Notes under the pieces: model-generated | Seen by the model: the letters and a program-made list of their open reading frames with translations, nothing else | Told to the model about the DNA's origin: nothing | Database searches by the model: none | Shown: piece after piece, positions 45,557 to 54,652 of the stretch | Position numbering within the stretch: the first letter of the stretch is position 1 | How the letters are laid out: every line of letters begins with the position of its first letter | Translations under genes and position numbers: made by a program | NCBI GenBank assembly: GCA_021842465.1 | Contig: JAKBZN010000017.1 | Coordinates: 1 to 58,303 of the forward strand | Direction of reading: 5' to 3' | DNA length: 58,303 nt | DNA from: Pseudomonadota bacterium | GTDB lineage: Bacteria > Pseudomonadota > Gammaproteobacteria > Burkholderiales > Burkholderiaceae_F

Positions 45557-47647
45557 ATGGACGCCGTCCTGAAACATCCTTTGGTGCAAGCCGTCCCCTG
45601 GCGCTCGCTGGCCGTGCCGCTGGTGGTGTTCCTCATCCTCGCGATGATGATGCTGCCGCTGCCGCCGTTTGCGCTGGACATCCTGTTCACCTTCAACATC
45701 GCGCTGGCGCTGGTCATCCTGATGGTGGCGACCTACACCAAGAAGCCGCTCGATTTCGCGGCATTTCCCACCGTCCTCCTGCTCACGACGTTGATGCGAC
45801 TGTCCCTCAACGTCGCATCGACGCGGGTGGTGCTGACGCGCGGGCATACCGGGGCGGGCGCGGCAGGCAAGGTCATCGAATCGTTCGGTCACTTCGTGAT
45901 CGGCGGCAACTTCACGGTCGGGCTGATCGTGTTCGCGATCCTGGTGGTGATCAACTTCATGGTCGTCACCAAGGGCGCGGGACGGATCGCGGAAGTGGCC
46001 GCGCGCTTCACTTTGGACGCGATGCCCGGCAAGCAGATGGCGATCGATGCCGACATGAATTCGGGGCTGATCGACGACAAGGAGGCGCGCCGCCGCCGTT
46101 CCGAGGTCGCCCTCGAAGCCGACTTCTACGGCGCAATGGACGGCGCCAGCAAGTTCGTGCGCGGCGACGCGGTCGCCGGGATCCTCGTGCTGTTCATCAA
46201 CATCATCGGCGGCCTGGCGATCGGTGTTCTGCAGCACGGCATGCCGATCATGTCGGCGGTCAACAATTATGTCCTGCTCACCATCGGTGACGGCCTGGTC
46301 GCCCAGATCCCGGCGCTGACGATCTCGATCGCGGCGGGTCTCATCGTCTCGCGCGTCGGCAAGGACGACAACGACATCGGCACCCAGATCCTCGACAGCG
46401 TGATGGCGACGCCACGCGCCCTGGGGATCACCGCGGCGATCCTCGCCATCCTCGGCAGCATTCCGGGGATGCCGTCGATGGTGTTTCTGATGCTTGCGGC
46501 GTTGTGCGGCTATGCGTCCTGGTTCCTGGTGCGGCGCGGCAAACAGACGGAAGAAAAGAAGGCCCACGAGCAGGCGGCGGCGGCCCCGGCCCCGGCCGCG
46601 GCGCAGGAAGCAAGCTGGGACGACATCGTTCCGGTGGACGTGGTGGGCCTGGAAGTCGGCTACCGCCTGATCTCGCTCGTCGACGCCAAGGCGGATGGCG
46701 AACTGCTGAAGCGAATCAAGGCGATCCGCAAGAAGTTTGCCCAGGAAGTCGGGTTCCTGCCGCCGTCGGTGCACATCCGCGACAACCTCGATCTCAAGCC
46801 GACCCAGTACCGGGTGCTGCTCAAGGGAGTGGTGGTCGGCGAGGGAGAGGCCTTCTCCGGGCAGTTCCTGGCGATCAACCCGGGGAACATCACGCAGGCA
46901 CTGCCCGGCACCCCGACCCAGGATCCGGCGTTCGGTCTGCCGGCGATCTGGATCGACGCCGGTGCGAAGGATTCCGCGCAGGTCCTGGGCTATACGGTCG
47001 TCGACTGCGCGACGGTGATCGCGACCCACATCAATCACTTGCTGTTGACCAATGCCGGCCAGTTGCTGGGCCGGGCGGAGACGCAGGCGCTGCTCGATCA
47101 TTTCGGACGCAATCATCCCAAGCTCGTGGACGACCTGGTGCCGAAACTGATCCCGCTCGCCACGCTGCAGAAAGTGCTTGCCAGCCTGCTCGACGAGGGC
47201 ATTCACATCCGCGATCTGCGCACGATCATCGAAACCCTGGCCGACGGCGCCACCCGCAGCACCGATGCGGCGGAGTTGACGGCGACGGTGCGGACGGCAC
47301 TGCGCGCGTCGATCGCCCAGGCGTGGTTCGGCTCGACGCGCGAACTGCCGGTGATTGCGCTGGATCAGGATCTGGAAAAGCTGCTCGTGCAATCCCTGGG
47401 TGCACCCGGCGAAGTGCCGGCGTTCGAACCCGGGCTGGTCGATGCCCTGCAGCGCAACGCGGCGGCCGTCGCGAAGCGGCAGGAAGAGATCGGCGTCACG
47501 CCGACGCTGCTGGTGCCGGACCGCTTGCGGCTCCCGTTGGCGCGGCTGCTCAAGCGCGCGGCGCCTCGGTTGCGGGTGTTGGGGCATGCGGAGGTTCCGG
47601 AGACGAGTGTGATCCGGGTGAACAACGTCCTCGGCGCGCGGGCGTGA
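45557..47647 (+). CDS. flhA: Flagellar export gate protein FlhA
   Basis: FlhA forms the nonameric export ring and docks chaperone-substrate complexes. The 696-residue product has eight N-terminal membrane helices (to about residue 320), the conserved FHIPEP-type cytoplasmic loop here seen as LLTTLMRLSLNVASTR, FVRGDAVAGILVLFINI and MPGKQMAIDADMNSGLI, then a large cytoplasmic domain (VGYRLISLVDAKADGELL, LPPSVHIRDNL). It is complete. Confidence 0.97.
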   Translation: MDAVLKHPLVQAVPWRSLAVPLVVFLILAMMMLPLPPFALDILFTFNIALALVILMVATYTKKPLDFAAFPTVLLLTTLMRLSLNVASTRVVLTRGHTGAGAAGKVIESFGHFVIGGNFTVGLIVFAILVVINFMVVTKGAGRIAEVAARFTLDAMPGKQMAIDADMNSGLIDDKEARRRRSEVALEADFYGAMDGASKFVRGDAVAGILVLFINIIGGLAIGVLQHGMPIMSAVNNYVLLTIGDGLVAQIPALTISIAAGLIVSRVGKDDNDIGTQILDSVMATPRALGITAAILAILGSIPGMPSMVFLMLAALCGYASWFLVRRGKQTEEKKAHEQAAAAPAPAAAQEASWDDIVPVDVVGLEVGYRLISLVDAKADGELLKRIKAIRKKFAQEVGFLPPSVHIRDNLDLKPTQYRVLLKGVVVGEGEAFSGQFLAINPGNITQALPGTPTQDPAFGLPAIWIDAGAKDSAQVLGYTVVDCATVIATHINHLLLTNAGQLLGRAETQALLDHFGRNHPKLVDDLVPKLIPLATLQKVLASLLDEGIHIRDLRTIIETLADGATRSTDAAELTATVRTALRASIAQAWFGSTRELPVIALDQDLEKLLVQSLGAPGEVPAFEPGLVDALQRNAAAVAKRQEEIGVTPTLLVPDRLRLPLARLLKRAAPRLRVLGHAEVPETSVIRVNNVLGARA

Positions 47648-47709
47648 TGGGTTGGTGCGACGGATTGATCGGGAACGCGGTATAAGACGGAAGCGGCAAG
47701 GAGAACGCC

Positions 47710-49482
47710 ATGGGATTCAGACGATATGTAGCGACGACCGCCCGCGAGGCTCTGCATCGGGTTCGCCTGGAGCTGGGGGCCGAAGCGGTCATCCTGTCCA
47801 ACCGCCGCCTGGATTCCGGGCGCATCGAGATCATCGCCGCGGCCGAGGGACAGATGCGCAACCTGGTCGACGAGTTCGAGCCGGTCAACGTGGCGTCGGC
47901 CGCTTCGGCCACCTCGGCGAGCGTCGCCATGCGCGGCAAGCTTCCGTCGACGGCGCGCAAACCGGCCGTCAACGCGGCCGCGGCGAAGGCGGAGACGGCG
48001 CGACCCGGCCGTACGGCCATGCCGGAGTCGTTCCAGGAATTCATCCGCCGTCAGACCACCATTGCGCAGCCGCGCCTCGGCGGCGCGGCGATGTACGACG
48101 ATGTCGCGCATGCCGACGAGGAACCGGCGCCCCCGGTTTCGCGCCCCGCCGCAGCGATCCGTCCCGTTGCCGTCGCGACGGAGGCGGTTGCCGGCGCGGC
48201 GCCGGCGGTGTTCCGTCGCCGCCCTTCGCGGGCGGAGCCCTTCCTGTCGCAAGCCGCGGAGCCCGCGCCGGTGACCCCGCGCCGGGCGGCATCCGCGCCT
48301 GCCGTGGCGCCCTCCGTGGCACTTTCCGCCACAACCGCAGCGACAACTGCGGCGGCCACTGCGGCACCGCCGCCCCCCGCCGCAGAGCCGGCCGTGGCCG
48401 CCGCGGTGCCGGACCTGTTCGTCGCCGTGCCATCGACCCCCGCGGACGGAATCGCGGCGGGGGCGCAGCCCTCCTCGCCGACGGGCGACACCCGCGTGAT
48501 GGAGGAGTTGCGGTCGCTGCGTTCGGTGCTGTCGGACCGGATCTCCAACCTGGAAGTCAACCTTGCGTCGAAGGTCGCGGCGACCCGGCCGCTTGCCGCG
48601 ACGACTGCGCCCGGGCAACTCGTGCTGGCCCGGCAGGTGATGATCCGTCTGTTGATGTCGGGATTTTCCCCGGAACTGGCGCGCCGCGTTGCCGAAAAAA
48701 CGCCGGCGGGCCTCGAGGCTGCACAGGCCGACGCCTGGCTGCAGGCGGTGGTGGCACGCAATGTCCGCTGCCCTGTCGAAGACGAGAATCCGGTCTCCGG
48801 GACGGGCGCGATCGCGCTGGTCGGACCCACGGGAGTGGGGAAGACGACGACGATCGCCAAGCTGGCGGCCCGACATGCCGTGCGTCACGGAGCGTCGAGC
48901 CTCGGCCTGATCACGCTGGACTCCTACCGGATCGGCGCCCACGAACAATTGCGCAGTTACGGGCGCATCCTGGGCGTCCCGGTGTTCGCGGCGCACGACG
49001 CGCCGAGCCTGAAGGATCTGCTGGCATCCCTCCGCGGCAAGCGCACGGTGCTGATCGACACCTGCGGGATGTCCCAGCGGGACCAGCGACTGACGGAAAT
49101 GCTGGGGCTGCTCGACGAAGTGCGATTCGGTGACCAGCCGATCCAGCGAGTGCTGTTGCTCAACGCGGCGTCGCACGCCGAGACGCTGGACGAGGTGTCG
49201 CGGGCATGGCGTTTGGGGAGCATGCAGGGCACCGTGTTGACCAAGATCGACGAGGCGGCGCGGATCGGCGGCGCGCTCGACTGCATGATGCGCTATCGCG
49301 CGCCGCTGCTGGGAATCACCAACGGCCAGCGGGTTCCGGAGGACTGGCATGCCGCCAACCCCGCGCTGCTCGCGCACATTGCGTTGAAGCCCTTCGGTTC
49401 GTCGTTTTCGCTCGATGGCGAGGAGGCCCAGGCATTCGCCGCGGGTGCGGCGGCGCAGGAACTGGCGGTACGGGCATCCTGA
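47710..49482 (+). CDS. flhF: Flagellar SRP-type GTPase FlhF
   Basis: FlhF places and counts flagella. The 590-residue product has an N-terminal B domain (RRYVATTAREALHRVRLELG), a long Ala/Pro-rich linker (about 85-270) and an NG GTPase domain with GPTGVGKT (about 372-379), LDSYRIGAHEQL and TKIDE. The G3 motif reads DTCG instead of DTAG. A GGAG site precedes ATG 47710. The FlhG-like gene begins seven bases after its stop. Confidence 0.95.
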   Translation: MGFRRYVATTAREALHRVRLELGAEAVILSNRRLDSGRIEIIAAAEGQMRNLVDEFEPVNVASAASATSASVAMRGKLPSTARKPAVNAAAAKAETARPGRTAMPESFQEFIRRQTTIAQPRLGGAAMYDDVAHADEEPAPPVSRPAAAIRPVAVATEAVAGAAPAVFRRRPSRAEPFLSQAAEPAPVTPRRAASAPAVAPSVALSATTAATTAAATAAPPPPAAEPAVAAAVPDLFVAVPSTPADGIAAGAQPSSPTGDTRVMEELRSLRSVLSDRISNLEVNLASKVAATRPLAATTAPGQLVLARQVMIRLLMSGFSPELARRVAEKTPAGLEAAQADAWLQAVVARNVRCPVEDENPVSGTGAIALVGPTGVGKTTTIAKLAARHAVRHGASSLGLITLDSYRIGAHEQLRSYGRILGVPVFAAHDAPSLKDLLASLRGKRTVLIDTCGMSQRDQRLTEMLGLLDEVRFGDQPIQRVLLLNAASHAETLDEVSRAWRLGSMQGTVLTKIDEAARIGGALDCMMRYRAPLLGITNGQRVPEDWHAANPALLAHIALKPFGSSFSLDGEEAQAFAAGAAAQELAVRAS

Positions 49483-49489
49483 TCCGCTC

Positions 49490-50257
49490 ATGAGGCCATT
49501 CCACGCATCGGACCAAGCAAGCGGCCTGCGCCGGATGTTCGGGCGCCGTCCGGCGCGCTGGTCGCTCGTCGTCCAGCCTGCGGGCCGTACCGCGGGGCAG
49601 GCGAGCGCGATTGCCCGGCGGGCGCAGGAAATTTCCGAACGGATGGCGCCGTCCGGCCCGACGGCGACACTGATCATTGATGGCGCCCGCAGCCAGGTCG
49701 CCCACGCGTTCGGACGCAAGGCGCGTTACGACCTCGACCATGCGCTCGCGGGGGATTGCAATCTCGGCGACGCGGTCCTCGCCGTGCCGGGTACGTCCCT
49801 TTGGGTGCTGCCGGCGGCGCGGGCCATCGATCGCGCCTGTGGGGAGGAGGGGCAGGCGGCGCGGGTCACCCAGGCGATCGAGTCGGTGGGCGCGCGCGTC
49901 CAGCACATCGTTCTGACGCTGCCGCCGACGCGGTTGGCGTTCCTGCGGCGCATCCGCGAGCTTGCGGTCTTGCGGCAGGCGCTGATCCCGATGGATTCGA
50001 GCCCCGATGCGGGAACGGCGGCGCTCGCCGCGATTCGGCAGACCATGAGCGAGACGGAGATTGCCGCTTTCCACCTTCTTTTTTCGGGAATGGGCAAGGC
50101 GGCGGCCGGTAGGCTGTTGTCGGGAACGGCGGCGATCGCGCGCCGGCATTTTGGCGCGACGGTGTCGGCGGCCGAACCGGTGGAGGAACTGTGGCGGGCG
50201 GAGATGCCGGCGCAGCCCGCCGGGGAACGCCTACCGCTCGTGGAGACCGTACTTTGA
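49490..50257 (+). CDS. FlhG/MinD-like protein lacking the ATP-binding P-loop
   Basis: The 255-residue product aligns by eye with the MinD/ParA-type FlhG: TLIIDGARSQVAHAFGRKARYDLDHAL in pieces corresponds to LLLDADLGLANV...YTLADVL, and AVPGTSLWVLPAARAI to the next segment. Where the P-loop GKGGVGKT should stand it reads QPAGRTAGQASA (29-40), and the switch residues are also changed. It should not hydrolyse ATP. Position between flhF and fliA is that of flhG. It may be an adaptor for FlhF or a degenerate copy. Confidence 0.75.
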   Translation: MRPFHASDQASGLRRMFGRRPARWSLVVQPAGRTAGQASAIARRAQEISERMAPSGPTATLIIDGARSQVAHAFGRKARYDLDHALAGDCNLGDAVLAVPGTSLWVLPAARAIDRACGEEGQAARVTQAIESVGARVQHIVLTLPPTRLAFLRRIRELAVLRQALIPMDSSPDAGTAALAAIRQTMSETEIAAFHLLFSGMGKAAAGRLLSGTAAIARRHFGATVSAAEPVEELWRAEMPAQPAGERLPLVETVL

Positions 50258-50988
50258 AGAGCGACGCCTTCGTGTATACCGCACGCGGAACGTTGGAACG
50301 AGACCAGGACTATGCCAAGCAGTATGCGCCTTTGGTGCGACGGATCGCGCACCAGATGATTGCGAAGCTGCCGGCAAATGTCGAGGTCGACGACCTGATC
50401 CAGGCCGGCATGATCGGCCTCATGGATGCGGTCGGCCGCTATGAAGCATCGCAGGGGACGCAGTTCGAGGTGTATGCGGCGAGCCGGATCCGCGGCGCCA
50501 TGCTCGACGAACTGCGCGCCGGCGACTGGATGCCGCGCTCTGCGCGCAAAAGCCAGCGCGAAATCGAAAACGCCATCCACCGCGTCGAACAGCGCCTCCG
50601 GCGCCCGGCGCAGGAGAGCGAGATCGCGCGGGAGCTCCATGTTTCGGTTGCCGAGTACCAGGAACTGCTGAGCGAAGCCCGCGGCGCGCAACTGATCTAT
50701 TTCGATGATCTCGGCGGCGGCGACAACGACGAGGATTATCTCGAGCGTCATCTGCCGCAGACCGACAGCGAGCCGATGGAGATCCTGCGCGACAAGCGCT
50801 TTCGCACCGCGCTGGTCGACGCCATCGAGAACCTGCCGGAACGAGAGAAGTTGTTGATGAGCATGTACTACGAGCAGGACCTCAACCTTCGCGAAATCGG
50901 GGCCGTGATGGGCGTGACCGAGTCGCGGGTCTGCCAGTTGCACAGCCAGGCGGTGTCCCGCCTGCGGGCGAAGCTGAAAAACTGGTGA
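50254..50988 (+). CDS. fliA: RNA polymerase sigma factor FliA (sigma-28)
   Basis: FliA directs late flagellar transcription and is held by FlgM. The 244-residue product has region 2 (LIQAGMIGLMDAVGRYE, FEVYAASRIRGAMLDELR), region 3 and region 4 (LREIGAVMGVTESRVCQLHSQAV). No ATG fits the start. TTG 50254 overlaps the upstream stop as TTGA with GGAG seven bases before it; GTG 50272 (giving VYTARGTL, close to other FliA N-termini) is a good alternative. It should act on the nine promoter candidates listed. Confidence 0.95.
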   Translation: MKSDAFVYTARGTLERDQDYAKQYAPLVRRIAHQMIAKLPANVEVDDLIQAGMIGLMDAVGRYEASQGTQFEVYAASRIRGAMLDELRAGDWMPRSARKSQREIENAIHRVEQRLRRPAQESEIARELHVSVAEYQELLSEARGAQLIYFDDLGGGDNDEDYLERHLPQTDSEPMEILRDKRFRTALVDAIENLPEREKLLMSMYYEQDLNLREIGAVMGVTESRVCQLHSQAVSRLRAKLKNW

Positions 50989-51008
50989 GCCGGAAAACCG
51001 GCCTTTTT
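50989..51008 (+). terminator. Rho-independent terminator after fliA
   Basis: GCCGG, loop AAAA, CCGGC, then C and TTTTT, starting directly after the fliA stop. The stem is short (5 bp) but GC-only. Confidence 0.7.
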
Positions 51009-51099
51009 CCTCGGAACACGAGCCGCCGGCGCAACCCACAATCGCAGCATCCAATGGTTTGGTCTCGGCGCTCCGGCGCCGAATTGCAAGGAGTCGCAC

Positions 51100-51621
51100 A
51101 TGGGCGTGATGGAGCGCTTTGAGGCCAAGAACCCGGCCCGGATCCAGGAATTCCTGACGTTCCGCCTCGGCGGGGAGGAATACGGGATCGACATCCTGAA
51201 GGTGCAGGAGATCCGGGGTTACGACACGGTGACACGCATCGCGGGCGCCCCGACCTTCATCAAGGGCGTGATCAATCTGCGCGGGGTCATCGTGCCGATC
51301 GTCGATCTGCGCATGAAGTTCAACCTCGGAGAGGCCCGGTACGACGCCTTCACCGTGGTCATCATTCTGAACATCAATGGCCGGGTGGTCGGTGCCGTCG
51401 TCGACTCCGTCAGCGACGTACTGGAGCTTTCCCCCGAGCAGATCAAGCCGGCGCCGGAATTCAGTTCCCTGCTGGATCAGGACTACATCACCGGACTGGG
51501 CAGCATTCGCTCGGGTGAGGACGAGCGCATGCTGATTCTGATCGATATCGATCGTTTGATGTCGAGCGCGGATATGGCGCTGATCAGTCAGGCGCACCAG
51601 GAAGCGGCCGTGGCGGCGTAA
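51100..51621 (+). CDS. cheW: Chemotaxis coupling protein CheW
   Basis: CheW joins receptors to CheA. The 173-residue product has the SH3-like CheW fold signatures [25 protein letters not shown] in pieces, [19 protein letters not shown], and [20 protein letters not shown] site lies before ATG 51100. The MCP gene follows after the dyad element at 51695. No cheA, cheR or cheB is present. Confidence 0.97.
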   Translation: MGVMERFEAKNPARIQEFLTFRLGGEEYGIDILKVQEIRGYDTVTRIAGAPTFIKGVINLRGVIVPIVDLRMKFNLGEARYDAFTVVIILNINGRVVGAVVDSVSDVLELSPEQIKPAPEFSSLLDQDYITGLGSIRSGEDERMLILIDIDRLMSSADMALISQAHQEAAVAA

Positions 51622-51694
51622 GCGCACGGCTCGCAACGCAAACGGCACCAGACCGGAAACCATTGCAAACGATTGACGTGCAACGGCAACGATC

Positions 51695-51770
51695 GTCATT
51701 GCGAGGGCGAAGCCCGAAGCAATCCAGACCGCCCTCTGGATCGCCACGGCCCTGTGGGCCTCGCGATGAC
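51695..51770. repeat. Dyad element D (single full copy)
   Basis: A 76-base element with GTCATTGCGAGG at one end and CCTCGCGATGAC at the other, in the opposite orientation to clusters A-C. An internal pair (AATCCAG / CTGGATC) lets the whole unit fold into a long imperfect hairpin. It has no half-elements. It lies between cheW and the MCP gene. Confidence 0.88.
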
Positions 51771-51827
51771 GCCGATATTTCATCGTTCGGGGCGGCGGAT
51801 CGCCATAACCGTTAGGGGGGTTCGATC

Positions 51828-53573
51828 ATGTTGAACCGATTCGCAATTTCCAAGCGACTGCTTACTTCATTCCTGTTCCTGGCGCTGATCGGCGCGGCGA
51901 TCGGCGCCACCGGTGCATGGGGAACCTGGCGAATGGAGCAGCGCGCCCAGGCGATGTACCAGGACGATCTCAGCGGCCTGAAACTCGCAGCGCGGGCCGA
52001 GGCGTCCGCGGCCTATTCGGCGCAGGCGCTGGAACAGGCGATCCTCACCACCAATGCCGACGCGCGGTCGACGCTGGTCGATCAGGCGCGCCAGTCCTAC
52101 AAGGATGCGATCGCGAACCTCCGGAAAGCCGCGCCTTCGTTCGACAGTTCGGAGCAGGGGAAGGGCCTGGCCGCGCTGGCAGCCTCGATGCTCGAGCAAT
52201 ACGGCAAGGACTTCGCGACGGTCGCGGACGCCATCGCGGCCCGCTCGGCGGCCCCCGCTGCGGGTGCGGCTCCTGCGGGCGCGGCGCCGGTTGCCGCGAT
52301 CACGATCAGCGATGACTTCAGCAATGTGCTGAGCACCGCGGAAACGACCCTGCATGCCATGGTGGAGTGGAAGGTCAGCAATTCGGCCGCGGACGCGGCC
52401 GCGACCACGCAGGTCTTCCACACCAGCGCTTGGATCATCGGCGCGCTCACGGCCGCCGGCGCGCTCGTGGCGGTCGCCCTGGGCGTGGTGCTTACGCGGT
52501 CGATCACGCGGCCGCTGGAAATGTCGATCCGCGTTGCCGATGCCGTGTCGAAGGGGGATCTGACCTGCGAGGTGGTCGCCGAAGGCAACGATGAACTCGC
52601 CCATCTGCAGCGCTCCCTCGATAGCATGGTGAGCGGCCTGCGCAAGGTCGTGACGAGCGTGCGCGCCGGGGTCGACTCGGTCGCGACCGCATCGGATCAG
52701 ATCGCCAGCGGCAATTCCGACCTGTCCGCCCGCACCGAACAGCAGGCGAGCAGCCTGGAGCAGACCGCGGCGTCGATGGAGCAGTTGTCGAGCACGGTCA
52801 AGCAGAACACCGACTCGGCCCGCCAAGCCAACCAGTTGGCCGCGGCCGCGTCCGACGTCGCCGGACGCGGCGGCAAGGCGGTGGGCCAGGTCGTCGAAAC
52901 GATGGGCGAAATCGAGGCGAGCAGCCGCAAGATCGCCGAGATCATCGGCGTCATCGACGGCATCGCATTCCAGACCAACATCCTCGCCTTGAATGCCGCG
53001 GTGGAAGCCGCGCGTGCCGGCGAGCAGGGCCGCGGCTTCGCCGTCGTGGCCGGCGAGGTGCGCAACCTTGCGCAGCGCAGCGCCCAGGCGGCGCGCGAGA
53101 TCAAGTCGTTGATCGCCGATTCGGTCGCCAAGGTCGAGAGCGGTTCGCGCCAGGTCACCGATGCGGGCAAGACCATGCGCGACCTCGTCGATCAGGTGCG
53201 GCGCGTGACCGATCTGCTGGCGGAAATCGCTTCGGCGACGATGGAGCAGAACTCGGGAATCAGTCAGGTCAACACCGCGGTGACGCAGCTCGATCAGATG
53301 ACGCAGCAAAATGCCGCCTTGGTCGAGGAGAGTGCGGCCGCGGCGGCCAGCCTCCGCGAACAGGCGGTGCAACTGGCGCAGTCGGTGGCGACGTTCAAGC
53401 TGGGTCAGAACGAGGCGACCCGGGTGATCGCCGCGGCCCAGGCGGCGGCGCGATCGACCGGGCCGGCGACCCCGCATCGGGCCCCCGCAGCCGCCGCTCC
53501 GGTCGCGGCGCCGGCTTCCGGCGGCACCGTCAAGCCCGCCGCGAAGGCCGAAGACGACTGGGAAGAGTTCTGA
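51828..53573 (+). CDS. Methyl-accepting chemotaxis protein
   Basis: The 581-residue transmembrane receptor has a first helix near residues 8-30, a four-helix-bundle type periplasmic domain with an Ala/Pro-rich insertion (about 140-160), a second helix (about 202-224), a HAMP domain, and a cytoplasmic signalling domain with the CheA/CheW-binding hairpin [20 protein letters not shown]. It ends DDWEEF, resembling the xWxxF tether for CheR/CheB. The ligand is unknown. AGGGGGG precedes the ATG. Confidence 0.96.
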   Translation: MLNRFAISKRLLTSFLFLALIGAAIGATGAWGTWRMEQRAQAMYQDDLSGLKLAARAEASAAYSAQALEQAILTTNADARSTLVDQARQSYKDAIANLRKAAPSFDSSEQGKGLAALAASMLEQYGKDFATVADAIAARSAAPAAGAAPAGAAPVAAITISDDFSNVLSTAETTLHAMVEWKVSNSAADAAATTQVFHTSAWIIGALTAAGALVAVALGVVLTRSITRPLEMSIRVADAVSKGDLTCEVVAEGNDELAHLQRSLDSMVSGLRKVVTSVRAGVDSVATASDQIASGNSDLSARTEQQASSLEQTAASMEQLSSTVKQNTDSARQANQLAAAASDVAGRGGKAVGQVVETMGEIEASSRKIAEIIGVIDGIAFQTNILALNAAVEAARAGEQGRGFAVVAGEVRNLAQRSAQAAREIKSLIADSVAKVESGSRQVTDAGKTMRDLVDQVRRVTDLLAEIASATMEQNSGISQVNTAVTQLDQMTQQNAALVEESAAAAASLREQAVQLAQSVATFKLGQNEATRVIAAAQAAARSTGPATPHRAPAAAAPVAAPASGGTVKPAAKAEDDWEEF

Positions 53574-53603
53574 TCCGGATCGCACCCCGACGCGCTTCAA
53601 GAC

Positions 53604-53637
53604 AAAAGGACCCGTCCGGCTTCGGACGGGTCCTTTT
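53604..53637. terminator. Bidirectional terminator between the MCP gene and flgN
   Basis: A 15-bp perfect stem (AAAAGGACCCGTCCG with its inverse) and a four-base loop give T-runs on both strands. It follows the MCP gene stop by 30 bases and also lies beyond the flgN end. Confidence 0.93.
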
Positions 53638-53662
53638 GCTTATGTCGCGTGGTGCGATTTTC

Positions 53663-53686
53663 CCCGCTCCCGCATGCGGGAGCGGG
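53663..53686. repeat. Perfect 24-bp GC-rich palindrome
   Basis: CCCGCTCCCGCA and its exact inverse, followed by CTGGGGTGAGGC. The outer 11 bases of each arm match the palindrome at 43386. It lies between the terminator and the end of flgN. Confidence 0.7.
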
Positions 53687-53742
53687 CTGGGGTGAGGCGA
53701 TGGAGCGAAGAAGTGATGTCCGGCGTGGATGCCGGAGGCCGG

Positions 53743-54069
53743 CTACCGCGTCGAGAATGCGCCGCTCGCGGTATATACCGCGGCATCGCCGTTGCGCGCG
53801 CCGTGCAGCGCGTTCAGCCGGACCCGGTTGAACGCCATGCGCGGCGTCAGCGTCGCGGCGTTGCGCTGATTCAGGGCGCGCGCGCGCGTCAGCAAGTTGC
53901 CGAGGGCGGCCGTCGTGCGGCGGTCGCCGCCGGCTTGCTGGGAGGACAGGGCGGCAAGAAGGCGTTCCTTGCGGGCCACGATGGATTCCAGGGCGGCCAC
54001 ATCTTCCGCAAGCAGAGCCCGATGCTCCTGCTCGAGACAGTCGATCAATTCGGTGATCGTCGATTCCAC
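53743..54069 (-). CDS. flgN: Flagellar chaperone FlgN
   Basis: FlgN is the export chaperone of the hook-filament junction proteins FlgK and FlgL. The 108-residue helical product (ITELIDCLEQEHRALLAEDV, IVARKERLLAALSSQQ) has the pattern of FlgN and lies 13 bases downstream of flgM, the usual place. Confidence 0.88.
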   Translation of the reverse strand: MESTITELIDCLEQEHRALLAEDVAALESIVARKERLLAALSSQQAGGDRRTTAALGNLLTRARALNQRNAATLTPRMAFNRVRLNALHGARNGDAAVYTASGAFSTR

Positions 54070-54082
54070 TGGGAGTTCCGCG

Positions 54083-54433
54083 TCAGGCGCCGGCGCCTTG
54101 GGGCCGGCCGGCCAAGGCCGCCGCCGTGGCGACCAGTTTCTCGGCCACCGCTCCGGCGTTCACCCGATAGCTGCCGTTGGCGATTGCAGACGTGATTTCG
54201 TTGACTTTGGCCGCGTTGAAGTCCGATTGCGCGAACTGCGCATCGAGCTGGCTCAAATGGACGGCCGAGGAGGAGGTCCCGCCGGGGGCCGGGGATCCGC
54301 CGCTCACGGCGGCATTGCCCGCCGTTCCGGTGGTCGAGCCGGCCGCGCTCGCGCGCCCGCCGGCGCGCCCGGCGCCGCCGACTCCCGTGCTTCCCGTGCC
54401 CTTCGGGCCTGACGGACTTCCGATGATCTTCAT
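54083..54433 (-). CDS. flgM: Anti-sigma-28 factor FlgM
   Basis: FlgM binds FliA until it is exported through the finished hook. The 116-residue product has a Gly/Ala/Ser-rich unstructured N-terminal half (about 1-58) and the conserved C-terminal sigma-binding region (KVNEITSAIANGSYRVNAGAVAEKL). It has its own sigma-28 promoter upstream, giving the expected feedback. Confidence 0.93.
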   Translation of the reverse strand: MKIIGSPSGPKGTGSTGVGGAGRAGGRASAAGSTTGTAGNAAVSGGSPAPGGTSSSAVHLSQLDAQFAQSDFNAAKVNEITSAIANGSYRVNAGAVAEKLVATAAALAGRPQGAGA

Positions 54434-54480
54434 GATGTCATTCCTCCCGAGGCATGGATTCCACGGTTCCTTGTCAACCG

Positions 54481-54507
54481 GAATCGGCCTCGCGGCGGGA
54501 AACTTTA
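54481..54507 (-). promoter_or_regulatory. FliA (sigma-28) promoter of flgM-flgN
   Basis: The reverse strand reads TAAAGTTT from 54507, 15 bases after TAAA, then GCCGATTC (54488-54481). The flgM start is 47 bases downstream. The perfect -35 and spacing make this one of the best sites. Confidence 0.82.
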
Positions 54508-54526
54508 GCGGAAAACCGCAACCCTC

Positions 54527-54635
54527 GTCATTGCGAGGGCGAAGCCCGAAGCAATCCAGATCGCCCGCCGGATCGCCACGGCCCTATGGGCCTCGCGATG
54601 ACGGGGTCGGGTGGTCTTGCGGACCTCGCAATGAC
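54527..54635. repeat. Dyad element E (full copy plus one half-element)
   Basis: A 76-base element (54527-54602) nearly identical to element D at 51695, starting GTCATTGCGAGG and ending CCTCGCGATGAC. A decayed half-unit ending CCTCGCAATGAC follows to 54635. It lies between flgA and the flgM promoter. Confidence 0.85.
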
Positions 54636-54652
54636 GCCAATGTTTCATTTCA

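Noticed and set aside
51771-51778. GCCGATAT upstream of the MCP gene as a sigma-28 -10
   Set aside because: It abuts the end of dyad element D, and the -35 position reads CTGT.
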